Shown here: positions 28,052 to 38,059 of the stretch, in pieces | How positions within the stretch are numbered: the stretch's first letter is position 1 | How the letters are laid out: every line of letters begins with the position of its first letter | DNA from: Bacillus sp. 2205SS5-2 | Lineage (GTDB): Bacteria > Bacillota > Bacilli > Bacillales > Bacillaceae_K | Reading direction: 5' to 3' | Length of the DNA: 64,000 nucleotides | Assembly: GCF_037024155.1 (NCBI RefSeq) | Contig: NZ_JAYKTS010000011.1 | Span: 1-64,000, forward strand | Position numbers and translations under genes: made by a program | Notes under the pieces: model-generated | Databases searched by the model: none | The model's input: only the letters and a program-made list of their open reading frames with translations | Told to the model about the DNA's origin: nothing

Positions 28052-30204
28052 TTTATATTAATCAAGTATTTCAATATGTAACCGATTCGACAAGGATTCG
28101 GGTAATTGATATTGAAGAACCACATGTCTATATTGTTAATATTGACACGAGTAGTGCGATGCCGAGGAGGGAGCTATATTCCAACCTAATTACAGATATG
28201 AATCAAGGAGAGTTACTTGCGATTAATGATCCCTATGCAAAAGTGATTTCAGAAAGTGATTTAACAGAAGTGCAAATTCGTAAGCGCGAAGAAGATTGGG
28301 AAACTATACAAAAATACTGTGTCCCCAATATGCAAGATTTGCGCTACAAACGAGGAAGAGAAAATAAAATTCGTGAAATCGCTCGGGACAGCAACTTAGG
28401 CAAAACAAAGGTTAAAAAGTTACTAACTCGTTATTGGCAACGTGGTATGACCAAAAATGCCATGTTACCTGACTACTCTAATTCAGGTGGTAAAGGGAGA
28501 ACAAAAGCCCTAACAAATGCAAAGGTTGGTCGTCCTAGAAAGGTAAGTATAAATAATGAATATCAAACTGGTATTAACATTACTGATGAAGTAAAGATCC
28601 AAATTGAGCACGTTATCAACAAGTACTACAGGAAAAAGAATAATTACTCTTTAAGAGATGTTTATAATTTCATGCTGCGTGACTTTTACTCTGATCGCTA
28701 TAAGGTAAATGGTGAGCTAAAGTACGGTATTTGGGAGGCCACTCGAATTCCCTCGTACCATCAGTTTTACTACTGGTTTAAAAAGCTTGAAGACCCGAAA
28801 AAGGATATTCAATTCCGTAAAAGTACAAAGGAATATGAATTGAAGCATCGTCCGATTTTAAGTGATTCTAAATCAGAAACAAATGGTCCTGGTACTAGAT
28901 TTCAAATTGACGCTACCATTGCAGATATTTATTTAGTTAGTTCACTTGACGTAAATAAAGTAATTGGGCGACCTGTTATTTATGCGGTACTTGATGTGTA
29001 TTCACGTATTATTACGGGTCTATATGTTGGGCTAGAAGGGCCGTCTTGGATAGGTGCAATGATGGCTTTAGATAATATGGTTGCTGACAAAGTAAAGTTC
29101 TGTAATCAGTACGGAATTGATATTACACCTGAGCAATGGCCAACACATCATTTGCCTGAAATTATTATCGCTGATCGAGGTGAGTTTGAAGGCTATTCCG
29201 TAGAGAATTTAATTAACAATCTTAACATTAAAATCGAGAATACTGCGGCTTATAGGGGGGATTTGAAAGGGATTGTTGAAAGGAAATTCCGTACGTTTAA
29301 TGGGAAGGTAAAGCAAAAAGCTCCCGGGGCAATTCAAAAGGAATTTCGAGAACGGGGCGATCAAGATTATCGCTTAAACGCTACGCTGAATTTAAAGGAA
29401 TTTACATCTCTTATTATTACGATGGTGCTACACCATAACCGCAAAATCATTGATAAATATCCCGTTGAAAAAGAAATGGTATCTGATGGACTAGTGCCAA
29501 CACCGATTAACTTATGGAATTGGGGTATTCAAAATCGTAAAGGAAGGTTAAGGGCAGTTGATCGAAATATTCTACGTCTAAACGTGCTTCCACGTGGGAA
29601 AGCGACAATTTCAAGAGCTGGAATCAAGTTTAAAAATCTTCTTTATGGTTCTCGCCAAGCGATTGAAGAGCAATGGTATTTAAAGTTGAAAAATAGAAGT
29701 CTAGAAATCGTTTATGATCCGCGCAATATTGAAAAAATCTATATTCCCCATGATAACGGAATAGATTTTGAAACGTGTATTTTATTAGAGCCTAATCAGC
29801 AATATAAAGGTGACTTCTTAGAGGAAATTGTTTTTCAGCAACAACTTCGGAATGAACTAGAGGGAATGGAACGAACAAATCAGATCCAGCTTACAGTAAA
29901 TACTGATGCTGCATTAGAAGAGATTATAAAAAAAGCAGTGAAGAACAAAAAAGAATCTTTCAATCAGCCAACCAGCAAGAAAGCTAAAATAGCAGCTATT
30001 CGTGAAAACAAGGATGTTGAAAAGCAGTTAAACCGTGAAGCTGAAAAGTTTGATTTATCACCTCATAAAGTTAGTGAAGCAGCTGAAGTAATCGACTTCG
30101 TTACAAAAGAGAAGATTGATGAAACACCACCTAAGAAATCAAGCTCACGTCTTATGGAAAAATTAAAGAAGAAGCGAGATGAGGAATTTGGGAAAGACAA
30201 ATGA
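28048..30204 (+). CDS. tnsB: TnsB DDE transposase, element B
   Basis: 718 aa with the intact triad in FQIDATIAD, IIIADRGEF and GIVERKFRTF (residues ~288/376/411). The core (residues ~230-590) is nearly identical to TnsB of element A, whereas the N-terminal HTH reads ARDSNLGKTKVKKLL, clearly different from A. That matches the different core sequence of its end repeats (GCGAYG against RTACCG), suggesting the two transposases do not bind each other's ends well. Confidence 0.97.
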   Translation: MIYINQVFQYVTDSTRIRVIDIEEPHVYIVNIDTSSAMPRRELYSNLITDMNQGELLAINDPYAKVISESDLTEVQIRKREEDWETIQKYCVPNMQDLRYKRGRENKIREIARDSNLGKTKVKKLLTRYWQRGMTKNAMLPDYSNSGGKGRTKALTNAKVGRPRKVSINNEYQTGINITDEVKIQIEHVINKYYRKKNNYSLRDVYNFMLRDFYSDRYKVNGELKYGIWEATRIPSYHQFYYWFKKLEDPKKDIQFRKSTKEYELKHRPILSDSKSETNGPGTRFQIDATIADIYLVSSLDVNKVIGRPVIYAVLDVYSRIITGLYVGLEGPSWIGAMMALDNMVADKVKFCNQYGIDITPEQWPTHHLPEIIIADRGEFEGYSVENLINNLNIKIENTAAYRGDLKGIVERKFRTFNGKVKQKAPGAIQKEFRERGDQDYRLNATLNLKEFTSLIITMVLHHNRKIIDKYPVEKEMVSDGLVPTPINLWNWGIQNRKGRLRAVDRNILRLNVLPRGKATISRAGIKFKNLLYGSRQAIEEQWYLKLKNRSLEIVYDPRNIEKIYIPHDNGIDFETCILLEPNQQYKGDFLEEIVFQQQLRNELEGMERTNQIQLTVNTDAALEEIIKKAVKNKKESFNQPTSKKAKIAAIRENKDVEKQLNREAEKFDLSPHKVSEAAEVIDFVTKEKIDETPPKKSSSRLMEKLKKKRDEEFGKDK

Positions 30205-31873
30205 CATGGTTGTCTTAAAAGGAGACTTTGAGAAAGCTGTCTATAAGGAACAACTTTTAAATGAATATACCAATAATCCTTTCATCGAAGCTCTTCCACC
30301 TATATTTAATGAGGACGATGTGCTAGAGCGATTTATGGTGACTCCACGAATTAGTGAGCAAGATAAGTTAAGTGAAACGAATATTCGTTATCACGTCTTA
30401 AAACGTGTAAGGAATTTTACCCAGCCGTTACCGATACATTTCGAGGTAGAACGCCGATTGTCTACATTGATTCGGAGAGGTTACTTGGCGCGAAATCCAT
30501 TAGATAGAACATTTCTAGAGCGTGTTCGGGTGTTGCATGAATTGCGTGAAGAAGAGGAAACAGCTCATAGATATATAGATGAACGACTAAATTACATTCG
30601 TTCAACTGCTGATAGCTTATCCATTATCGGTATTTCTGGAATTGGTAAAACAACAGCAATTGAACGTCTTTTGCTTATGTATCCACAAGTGATCAAGCAT
30701 GAAGAATACAAAGGACAACCGTTTAATAGAACTCAAATTGTTTGGCTTAAAATTGACTGCCCGTATGATGGAAGTTTATCTACACTTTGCAAAAGCTTTT
30801 TCAAAGCAATTGATGATTTACTAGGAACTCGATATTTAGAAAAGTACGGTTATTTGAACCGTGTGACATCGACAATGTTATTGTACATGACATCGTTAGC
30901 AAGTATGTACGGCATCGGTGTTTTAGTAATTGATGAAATCCAGCACTTACTACATTCCAAAAATGAACAGGAAGAAATGTTAAATTTTTTTGTAACACTG
31001 TCTAATACAGTTGGTATTCCTACGGTTTTAATCGGCACTTCTAAAGCACAAAAACTATTCAAAGGAAACTTCAGACAGGCAAGACGGGCAGCAAGTGATG
31101 GAGCTATTATTTGGGATCGTATGGATAAAAATAGTGAAGAGTGGGAGTTTTTCCTAGAGACACTTTGGGAATTACAGTGTTTAAAAACCCATTCTGAGCT
31201 TACAGAGGAGACAAAGAAGGCATTTTATTATGAATGCCAAGGGATTACTGCTGTTGCCGTGAACCTATTTATTCTAGCGCAAGAACGAGTATTATTTGAT
31301 GAGGACAACCCGGCTGAAATCATTACACCACAAGTGTTAAAAAAGACTGCTAGGGTAGATATGCAAACGATTCAACCAATGATGACAGCTATTCGGACGA
31401 ACAATTTTGCCGATATGATGAAATATGAAGATATTATGATTAACTTGGATGAAGTCATGCTGAATCACAAGCGAAATACTGAAATGACAGGACGTATTCA
31501 AGAAGCATTTAAAGAGCGCCAAAATACAATAGAGTATAAACGCCAAGACATGATTGGGAACTTAAGTGTTGAGGTGGTAGCCCTAGGTATTTTTGATAGT
31601 TTGAAAGAAAATGATATAAAAAAACTCGCACAAAAAATAGTTGAGAGAAATCCACTTGATACTGAATTTAATCAACTTAAATCAGATGTGATTCAGCATG
31701 CGATTGCATTAAATCAACAAAAGAAAGATCAAAAATCAAAGGGAAAAGCAAAAAATACAGAGATTCTGCCATTGCTAAAGCTAAGAAAGCAAGCGTTAGA
31801 CAAAAAGCAACACCCCTATGAATTATTAAAAGCAAATGGATACATTAAAAATCCTTTGGAGGAATTCTACTAG
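30179..31873 (+). CDS. tnsC: TnsC AAA+ regulator, element B
   Basis: 564 aa with Walker A GISGIGKT and Walker B VLVIDE, collinear with the element A protein. Start at ATG 30179 within tnsB. The AAA core is highly conserved with A; the C-terminal ~120 residues, which contact the target selector, are more divergent. Confidence 0.95.
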   Translation: MRNLGKTNDMVVLKGDFEKAVYKEQLLNEYTNNPFIEALPPIFNEDDVLERFMVTPRISEQDKLSETNIRYHVLKRVRNFTQPLPIHFEVERRLSTLIRRGYLARNPLDRTFLERVRVLHELREEEETAHRYIDERLNYIRSTADSLSIIGISGIGKTTAIERLLLMYPQVIKHEEYKGQPFNRTQIVWLKIDCPYDGSLSTLCKSFFKAIDDLLGTRYLEKYGYLNRVTSTMLLYMTSLASMYGIGVLVIDEIQHLLHSKNEQEEMLNFFVTLSNTVGIPTVLIGTSKAQKLFKGNFRQARRAASDGAIIWDRMDKNSEEWEFFLETLWELQCLKTHSELTEETKKAFYYECQGITAVAVNLFILAQERVLFDEDNPAEIITPQVLKKTARVDMQTIQPMMTAIRTNNFADMMKYEDIMINLDEVMLNHKRNTEMTGRIQEAFKERQNTIEYKRQDMIGNLSVEVVALGIFDSLKENDIKKLAQKIVERNPLDTEFNQLKSDVIQHAIALNQQKKDQKSKGKAKNTEILPLLKLRKQALDKKQHPYELLKANGYIKNPLEEFY

Positions 31874-31884
31874 GAGGGAATCAC

Positions 31885-33744
31885 ATGCTGCCATTCTTTA
31901 CTGATCCATATCCAGATGAATTGATTTATTCGGCGGTCGCACGTTATCACTTTTACAGTGGGAATATTGATTGCAAGGATACGTTGGAAGAAGTATTTCA
32001 AACTCGTTCTGTTATACCAAGTGTAGAGATTGGCAGTCATTTTTCTGTACTAGTTGAGCAATTAGGCTCTAACTATTCTGTTGAAAGCCTAGTCGCTAAT
32101 CACACGATTTACCTTTACTATGCTCCGTTTCTTTCCAAACAACGTCAGCAAGAACTTTTACAAGATGTTCAAGGAGATGGAAAAGGACTATATACAAGAC
32201 TTGGAATGGTCGCAGGAGGTATTTGTAAAAAGGACGGACTCTATTATTGTCCGGAATGTGCAGCTAGTGATATTGAGCGACGTGGAGAACCCTATATTCA
32301 TCGTGAGCATCAACTACAAGGGATTGATTTCTGTGCACATCATGAACAGAAATTAAAGAAGTATCCTATAGATTTTTCAAAGCAGAGTAGAATCGAGTTT
32401 ATTCGATTTGATAAAAAACTAATGAACTTATCGATGATTCAAGAGGTTGAACCAAAAGAGTTTGTAGTTATTCAAATTGCTTTGGCAAAGATGGCATATC
32501 AACTGCTGCAAGTCCCAATACATCACTTTTCAAGAGAATCTATTAATCGTAAATATCGTGTTCTTTTACGTGAGCGTAATTTAATAACAACTTCTAATCG
32601 AATTCGGCAAAATGAGCTATACAAAGTATTTCAATCAAAGTTCCCAAAAGGATTTTTAGTTAAGTATGAATCAGCAATCGATGTTGATGATGAGTACAAT
32701 TGGCTGAAGGTCATTACACGCAATCTAAAACGCCATGCACATCCTTTCCGTCATTTGCTTATGCTTTATTTCTTAGAACAAGATGTAGATTCCTTTTTAC
32801 AAGTTGAAGCTGATACAGGTTCTTTCGGTAGTGGCCCATGGCCTTGTTTAAATAAAGCAGCTAATCATTATAAAGAATTTGTGATTCCTGAAGTAAATGT
32901 TACGAGAGATTTTAAATCAAAAGCATCCATTGGTACGTTTGAATGCTCTTGTGGCTTTATTTACTCTAAAAAAGGCCCTGATAGATTTAAATATCGTATT
33001 GGACGTATAAAAGCGTTTGGAGACGTCTGGAAGGCAAAATTACATGAATTGGAAGCAGAAGGGAGGTACAGTACAAGAACATTAGCTAAAGTGCTTGGTG
33101 TAGATTCGAAAACGGTTAAAAAATATCTTTCTTCAGAGATAAAAATTGAAAGATTATCAGAGAACACTATTCCTTCGATGTTGCTAATTTATCGAAAACA
33201 ATTGTTAAACGGAATGAGGCAATACCCAAGTTATTCAAGAACACAAATTCATAAGTGTTTCCCAAAAGAATATATGTACTTGTATCGTCATGATAAAGAA
33301 TGGCTGTTCAAACAGCTGCCTATAATTCAGGAGAAGAAGAATAACCAAGCAATTGTCGATTGGGCCTCACGTGATCGAGAATACTGCTTTAAAGTGGAGA
33401 AGCTTTACAAGGAGTTAATCGAACTAGAAAAACCTGTCCGAATTACAATCTCAATTATTGGGAAACGGCTTGGAATATTATCAAACTTGGAGAAACATCT
33501 TGATAAGCTCCCCCAGACTAAAAAGCTCCTATCTGAAACTACGGAATCTACTCAACAATTCCAAATCAGACGTTGTTGTAAGATTATTGATCGAATATTA
33601 CAGAGGCAAGAACTAGTTGTATTATGGAAAATACAGCGTATTGGCGCTGTGAAGTCACATCATTTTCATGAAATAAAACCGTATTTGGAAGAATATTTAC
33701 GAACAAAACAGGAAGTGAAAAGTTATGAGCAAACAACAGGTTAA
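31885..33744 (+). CDS. tnsD: TnsD (TniQ-family) target selector, element B
   Basis: 619 aa. TniQ N terminus MLPFFTDPYPDELIYSAVAR with zinc finger (YYCPEC ... DFCAHH) and the C-terminal HTH (YSTRTLAKVLGVDSKTVKKY). GAGGGAATCAC precedes the ATG, 11 bp after tnsC, which also supports the start chosen in element A. From about 32580 onward the DNA is much closer to element A (16245 onward) than upstream parts are. Confidence 0.95.
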   Translation: MLPFFTDPYPDELIYSAVARYHFYSGNIDCKDTLEEVFQTRSVIPSVEIGSHFSVLVEQLGSNYSVESLVANHTIYLYYAPFLSKQRQQELLQDVQGDGKGLYTRLGMVAGGICKKDGLYYCPECAASDIERRGEPYIHREHQLQGIDFCAHHEQKLKKYPIDFSKQSRIEFIRFDKKLMNLSMIQEVEPKEFVVIQIALAKMAYQLLQVPIHHFSRESINRKYRVLLRERNLITTSNRIRQNELYKVFQSKFPKGFLVKYESAIDVDDEYNWLKVITRNLKRHAHPFRHLLMLYFLEQDVDSFLQVEADTGSFGSGPWPCLNKAANHYKEFVIPEVNVTRDFKSKASIGTFECSCGFIYSKKGPDRFKYRIGRIKAFGDVWKAKLHELEAEGRYSTRTLAKVLGVDSKTVKKYLSSEIKIERLSENTIPSMLLIYRKQLLNGMRQYPSYSRTQIHKCFPKEYMYLYRHDKEWLFKQLPIIQEKKNNQAIVDWASRDREYCFKVEKLYKELIELEKPVRITISIIGKRLGILSNLEKHLDKLPQTKKLLSETTESTQQFQIRRCCKIIDRILQRQELVVLWKIQRIGAVKSHHFHEIKPYLEEYLRTKQEVKSYEQTTG

Positions 33745-35260
33745 AATTGCTTGGCCTTTTGCTACAGGTGAAAAAGCACAACTACTATGGATTGGTGAAC
33801 CATTCCGATATGAACATAAAATGATGATTAAAGCTTATTTTCGCTCACAAGGCCGTACAGAATGTATATTAATGGATTGGGGTACATTACCATGCCTAGC
33901 AATTCAACATTTTTATACTGATGGCATCATAACGGTAAGTAAAGCCCCTGAAGGTGTACAAGAGATAAATATGACTATTTATCCTAATAAAGTTAAATAT
34001 CATGAACGACCTTGGTCTATTCAGGGAAGCAGTGATTCTGCAACTTCCCGTAGTTTCGTGTTCTCTTTCAATGGGAAGAATGTTATTTTACCAGTCATTG
34101 AAGTATTACGTAGCATATTAGCTCCGAATGGTTTTCTTTTATATCGCTTGTTCGAATCGAATTCATTTCCTCAGTTCTTCACAGAAACATACGAACCTAA
34201 TAAAATTCATCTTAGCTTTTCATCACAATATGAATTGAAATATACAAAGACAGCGTTCGTATATCAATTGGTGTGGTTGCTGACGAACCGTGATTTACGA
34301 CAAGTTTATGAAAATATAGCCTTTACCTGGTTGCAGGAAAAGGCTTTGAGATTCGAATGGACCTTTACACAGCCGATAACTATAACAGCTCGTGTAAAGG
34401 AGAAGAATAATACGTTTACAATATTACAAATTGTTAATGTGAAAAATAAAGATATTCCGTACAAGTATATTTCTATTTCACATCCAGAAATACAAGATCA
34501 AGAGAAATCCAATGAAGCGAAGAAGTACACTTATCGTTCTCTAAATAAACAGGGTGATGAAGAGGGCTTTACATTAGATGAACAATTAGATGGTTCTACT
34601 GAAGACTTTGATCTCGTACAAATGAATCAGTTAAAACATGAATACACATTAGTTCCCAAAATTGAACGTATTAAAGGTAGCGTTTCCAAGCAGCGAACGA
34701 AGGAAGATGAAAACACAAAGAAATACTACATTAATACGGGTTCTATTCGATCAACCGCAGATAGTGGTGGACAACAACTCGTGCGAGGATTAGAGCATCA
34801 AATGCTACATGAAATTCAAGCACAAGGAGAGCTTCAAGATTTTATTAATGTTCTAAAAGTACTTGAGCGATATCCCATAATAGGAGCAATACAAGTAATT
34901 ATGGATGTGTTGCCAGATAGTCACGGTGAACGGAGATTTACTAAGTTGAGTGATAATATCACTAAGCGACGATATGTTATTGCCCAAATATATTTAGGGA
35001 ATGGAAAACAATACAATATTATAGAAATTGAACGGCAAAATCGTTCTTTGTCAATGTTGATTATATCATCATCTATAACGTGTGAATGGAAAGCTATTTA
35101 TGATCGGTTGCTAGTAAATCTTGTGAATGATTGTGGAACTTGGACAAGTAAGTCATTGAAAAGCCTGGAAGACCAAGGTATTACACTGGTAAAAGCTAAA
35201 CATAGTTCTAAAGGGGTTCAGCATAGGGCAGAGGTTTTATTGAATAAAATACTATATTAG
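33725..35260 (+). CDS. tnsE: TnsE alternative target selector, element B
   Basis: 511 aa, exactly the same length as the element A homologue and largely collinear, including the STADSGGQQLVRGLEHQML block. It starts within tnsD. TnsE-type selection, which does not need the glmS site, is a candidate route for the mini-element that landed in an unrelated gene at 57277. Confidence 0.85.
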   Translation: MSKQQVKIAWPFATGEKAQLLWIGEPFRYEHKMMIKAYFRSQGRTECILMDWGTLPCLAIQHFYTDGIITVSKAPEGVQEINMTIYPNKVKYHERPWSIQGSSDSATSRSFVFSFNGKNVILPVIEVLRSILAPNGFLLYRLFESNSFPQFFTETYEPNKIHLSFSSQYELKYTKTAFVYQLVWLLTNRDLRQVYENIAFTWLQEKALRFEWTFTQPITITARVKEKNNTFTILQIVNVKNKDIPYKYISISHPEIQDQEKSNEAKKYTYRSLNKQGDEEGFTLDEQLDGSTEDFDLVQMNQLKHEYTLVPKIERIKGSVSKQRTKEDENTKKYYINTGSIRSTADSGGQQLVRGLEHQMLHEIQAQGELQDFINVLKVLERYPIIGAIQVIMDVLPDSHGERRFTKLSDNITKRRYVIAQIYLGNGKQYNIIEIERQNRSLSMLIISSSITCEWKAIYDRLLVNLVNDCGTWTSKSLKSLEDQGITLVKAKHSSKGVQHRAEVLLNKILY

Positions 35261-35410
35261 TAGAGGATAAACCAATGTAGATAGAAGTTAATAAAGACTT
35301 ACTTATGATTTGGAATAAATAACAAGGGATTCTCAATGTGCCACCATATAGTTATACTGGAAAGTAAATGGTTTTAAAAAAGTTATTTCTGACATAGGCA
35401 CTCTTGTATA

Positions 35411-35457
35411 GTAAGCGTCAAACCATGTGGGGATAGTTTGACGCTTACGTTTTTGAC
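35411..35457 (+). terminator. strong terminator behind element B tnsE
   Basis: Perfect 13-bp stem GTAAGCGTCAAAC / GTTTGACGCTTAC followed by GTTTTT. The remainder of 35261-35665 shows no gene. Confidence 0.92.
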
Positions 35458-35665
35458 AACTGGTGATTAGCGGGAAATGAGAGAAAGTTACAGACTTTTT
35501 ATCTTTGCGCATAATAATAATTTGGCCGTATTACAGCCCACGTTAGAAAGAAATGAGGTCTTGAAAAGAATAGAGAAGATACCTTTTTACATCGTGCAAC
35601 TAAAATAATATAATTATTATGTAAACATCAAGTGTGGTTGTTAAAAAATAGAAGGGGGTTTTAGT

Positions 35666-36082
35666 ATGAACTATTTTATTAAGATAAATATAATTAGTAT
35701 TGTATATTCTTTATTGTTACTTATTCCAGTGGAATTAATGGTAAATGCACAGCGTATAAGTAGAATAACAGAATTGAAAAATGAAAAGGTACTTGTTTTG
35801 AATAATGTGACAACAATTATTATATTGATATTGGGAACGCTTTTCGTACTTTATTTATCAAAAAAATGGATCAAAGAAAGTTTATTGAACTTTTTGCGCT
35901 ACATACTTTGGATTCCATACTTTGTATTTTTTAGTTATATTACCACTAGAATCCTTCCTGACCCAACTGAAAGTGATATTCCATCCGCAGGTTTAGGTTT
36001 ATTGTTAATTGGTGCAGTAATAATTTTCCCATTATATATTTTTTTGACTGATATAATTAGAAAATCTATGAGTACATCTTAA
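35666..36082 (+). CDS. four-helix membrane protein, unknown
   Basis: 138 aa with hydrophobic segments at residues ~8-25, ~48-65, ~78-95 and ~108-130. GAAGGGGGTTTTAGT precedes the ATG. No family recognised. It is the first gene after the tns operon of element B and lies on the same strand, so it is cargo, possibly an immunity or small transport-related protein. A weak hairpin (GAGAGAAATTTCTC with T7, ~36101-36131) follows. Confidence 0.7.
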   Translation: MNYFIKINIISIVYSLLLLIPVELMVNAQRISRITELKNEKVLVLNNVTTIIILILGTLFVLYLSKKWIKESLLNFLRYILWIPYFVFFSYITTRILPDPTESDIPSAGLGLLLIGAVIIFPLYIFLTDIIRKSMSTS

Positions 36083-36314
36083 TTTAAATATGTTTGAAAA
36101 AAACCGAGAGAAATTTCTCTTGTGTTTTTTTTACCAAAAAATGATTTATTAAAAGGAAATTTACTAAAAATATGACATTTTTCTATTAAAATAGTGTTTT
36201 TCACAAAAAAATCCACTATAATGTAAGTGTAATTATTAAATAATACATACTTTAAGAGAGTGGTAAATTAATTACATGAAAATAATTTAATAATTAAACC
36301 TATTAAATAATATA

Positions 36315-36350
36315 AGGGACGTTCCATTTGTTTGAACTGTCCCTTTTTGG
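36315..36350. terminator. convergent terminator
   Basis: Stem AAGGGAC...GTCCCTT with an inner TTC/GAA pair and T5 on the plus side. It lies between the plus-strand membrane gene and the minus-strand operon ending at 36395. Confidence 0.75.
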
Positions 36351-36394
36351 ATCAATTGCTTTTTTTGTTCTTTTCACCTGGTACAAACTCATCC

Positions 36395-36544
36395 CTACAC
36401 CATCGAAAAATTACCAGAGTGCAAGAGATAAGTCTTTACTGTATTGTTCGATAATAAACCTTCTTTAGATTTTCCCTCAAAGTCCACCTCATACTTATGA
36501 TAAAGATCTTCTAAGTCCTTAATTAATTCCTTAGATGCTTTCAA
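36395..36544 (-). CDS. small protein of unknown function (49 aa)
   Basis: Reads from TTG 36544 as (M)KASKELIKDLEDLYHKYEV and on to NNTVKTYLLHSGNFSMV. AGGAGA lies 7 nt before the TTG. The NTVKTYLLHSGNF segment resembles a family of small Bacillus proteins of unknown function that normally continue past this point, so the gene may be slightly shortened. It lies 28 bp behind the spermidine-synthase-like gene in the same direction, and is probably cotranscribed. Confidence 0.6.
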   Translation of the reverse strand: MKASKELIKDLEDLYHKYEVDFEGKSKEGLLSNNTVKTYLLHSGNFSMV

Positions 36545-36572
36545 TACACAATCTCCTTATGAGAAAACTGTT

Positions 36573-37679
36573 CTAATTTTGTAAATAATCTATAGCGCTT
36601 TTAAAGTTACCCAGCATTGCATAGACATAACTTATCAATTGTTTAATAGATGAATCTTTATCGTATTTGTATAAATCCAATAAATGTATTAAAATAACTT
36701 TTAATTCACTTTGGCTCTTTTTTTGGAATAAATCCGATAAAAGAAAAGCAGCATTAATCCTATATTGTGATATTTCACTACCATTTGCAAGGTATGCATC
36801 TACTTGTTTTTCAGCCAAGGTATCGAGTTTTAAGATTGAACTTATTTGGTCTTTTATTTCATCGGTACATGAATGAATAAATTGTCCCAAATAAAAATTA
36901 TCTACTTTGTATAATTCTGAAAATGAATATCCTTCTGTAAAGATAGTATATTGTTCATCTAAAGATAAAATATTTTTTTCTTTAGAAAGTAAAAATTCAT
37001 CTAGCCATTTTATTTCTTCACTGTTAATCTCCCAACTATAGTTGTTATCGATGCTAGTTGGTTGTTTCGAGGCAATGAGTAATGAACTTGTCCAATAACG
37101 AATGATATTCGAAAATCCACCCATTCTTGTGATATCCTGCGCCAAAGTAAATGATATTGAAGGTATCTTTTCTGAAAAGAATATATTAAAAGCCTCAAAT
37201 CTGAGGGCAGGTTCAAAACAATGTAAATAAATAGAACCATTTTCAGATAGTTTGTTAAATAAGTACGATAATTTATTTATTTTATACATTTCCTCTACTA
37301 AACCTTTATCGTTATATAAATCTATAACAATTGCATCATATTCTTCTGTGGGGATGTACTTAGTAGCATCTGCATGTACTATATTTAAGTTTGGATAGTC
37401 TAACCACTGATTATCAACTGAAAATTCAATAAGATCTGCATCTATTTCAACAGCAGTACAGGGTGGTGTAAAGCTCCATTTCTTTAATAGCTGTAATACT
37501 GTTCCTCCGCCCATCCCTAAAAGCAATATGTTCTTTGCTCTAGACTTATAGATGGCCCATGCCAAGTAATCGTAGTACTTAAAAGATAAGTAATTATCTA
37601 CTTTTTCCGAGTAGACAAAATGGTTATGATCTCCTTTATTAATTTCAATAAAATTATTATTCACTGTCCAGTTTGACAT
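36573..37679 (-). CDS. spermidine synthase-like SAM-dependent enzyme
   Basis: 368 aa. Residues ~25-180 form a class I SAM/decarboxylated-SAM binding fold: GMGGGT (55-60), VEIDADLI (77-84), HADA (102-105) and IVIDLY (~118-123), the layout of polyamine aminopropyltransferases. Residues ~240-368 are a helical extension not found in ordinary SpeE. AAAGGAGAT precedes ATG 37679. It diverges from the RNPP regulator gene. Spermidine synthase-like folds in peptide clusters may transfer aminopropyl, aminocarboxypropyl or methyl groups; which one applies here is unknown. Confidence 0.75.
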   Translation of the reverse strand: MSNWTVNNNFIEINKGDHNHFVYSEKVDNYLSFKYYDYLAWAIYKSRAKNILLLGMGGGTVLQLLKKWSFTPPCTAVEIDADLIEFSVDNQWLDYPNLNIVHADATKYIPTEEYDAIVIDLYNDKGLVEEMYKINKLSYLFNKLSENGSIYLHCFEPALRFEAFNIFFSEKIPSISFTLAQDITRMGGFSNIIRYWTSSLLIASKQPTSIDNNYSWEINSEEIKWLDEFLLSKEKNILSLDEQYTIFTEGYSFSELYKVDNFYLGQFIHSCTDEIKDQISSILKLDTLAEKQVDAYLANGSEISQYRINAAFLLSDLFQKKSQSELKVILIHLLDLYKYDKDSSIKQLISYVYAMLGNFKSAIDYLQN

Positions 37680-38059
37680 TAGCAATATCTCCTTTCATGC
37701 ACTTAAGTTTCCATTCCTCTCTGAATAATAGAGGGTATTATGATTTTTTTCTTCACCTTCTGAACAACTTAAAGTGTGGTACTCTAAAACACCTACTTTA
37801 ACTCTAGTTTATAAGTCATTGTAATAGTATTGAGAAATTTATTTTTTTTGAATAGTATTATTAGGGGGGGTGTTTTTTTTTTTTTTCAATCTTTTTAACA
37901 GATTCCATGATAGCCTATATAAATAAAGGATATTCAATATTCACACTTGCTATAAATTGTAATTGTAGGTAAAATATTGTTGAAAAATATTATTTTAATA
38001 TCAGGGATTATAACCCTTTTTTTTTGATTTTTTTTCAATATTTCTGGGGGTGCAATAAC
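37680..38059. promoter_or_regulatory. divergent AT-rich control region
   Basis: 380 bp without a gene separate the minus-strand spermidine-synthase-like gene from the plus-strand regulator. It contains a G7 run and a T run of about 14 (37866-37886). No PlcR-type palindrome was recognised. It probably holds both promoters and the regulator's binding site. Confidence 0.55.

Larger units (their letters stand above)
27086..35260 (+). mobile_element. Tn7-like transposon B, transposition module (left end not assigned)
   Basis: Second complete tnsABCDE set with its own right end facing glmS. Without element A it would start 24 bp after the glmS stop, preceded by GTGTT, so it used the same attachment site earlier. 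No left end followed by GTGTT was found in the window; its cargo may run through the following 29 kb or beyond. Left-end-like sequences at 60451-60605 and 61531-61685 are candidates with mismatched flanks. Confidence 0.85.

Noticed and set aside
37680..38059. PlcR-box type operator in the divergent region
   Set aside because: No TATGNAWNNNNTNCATA-like palindrome found.
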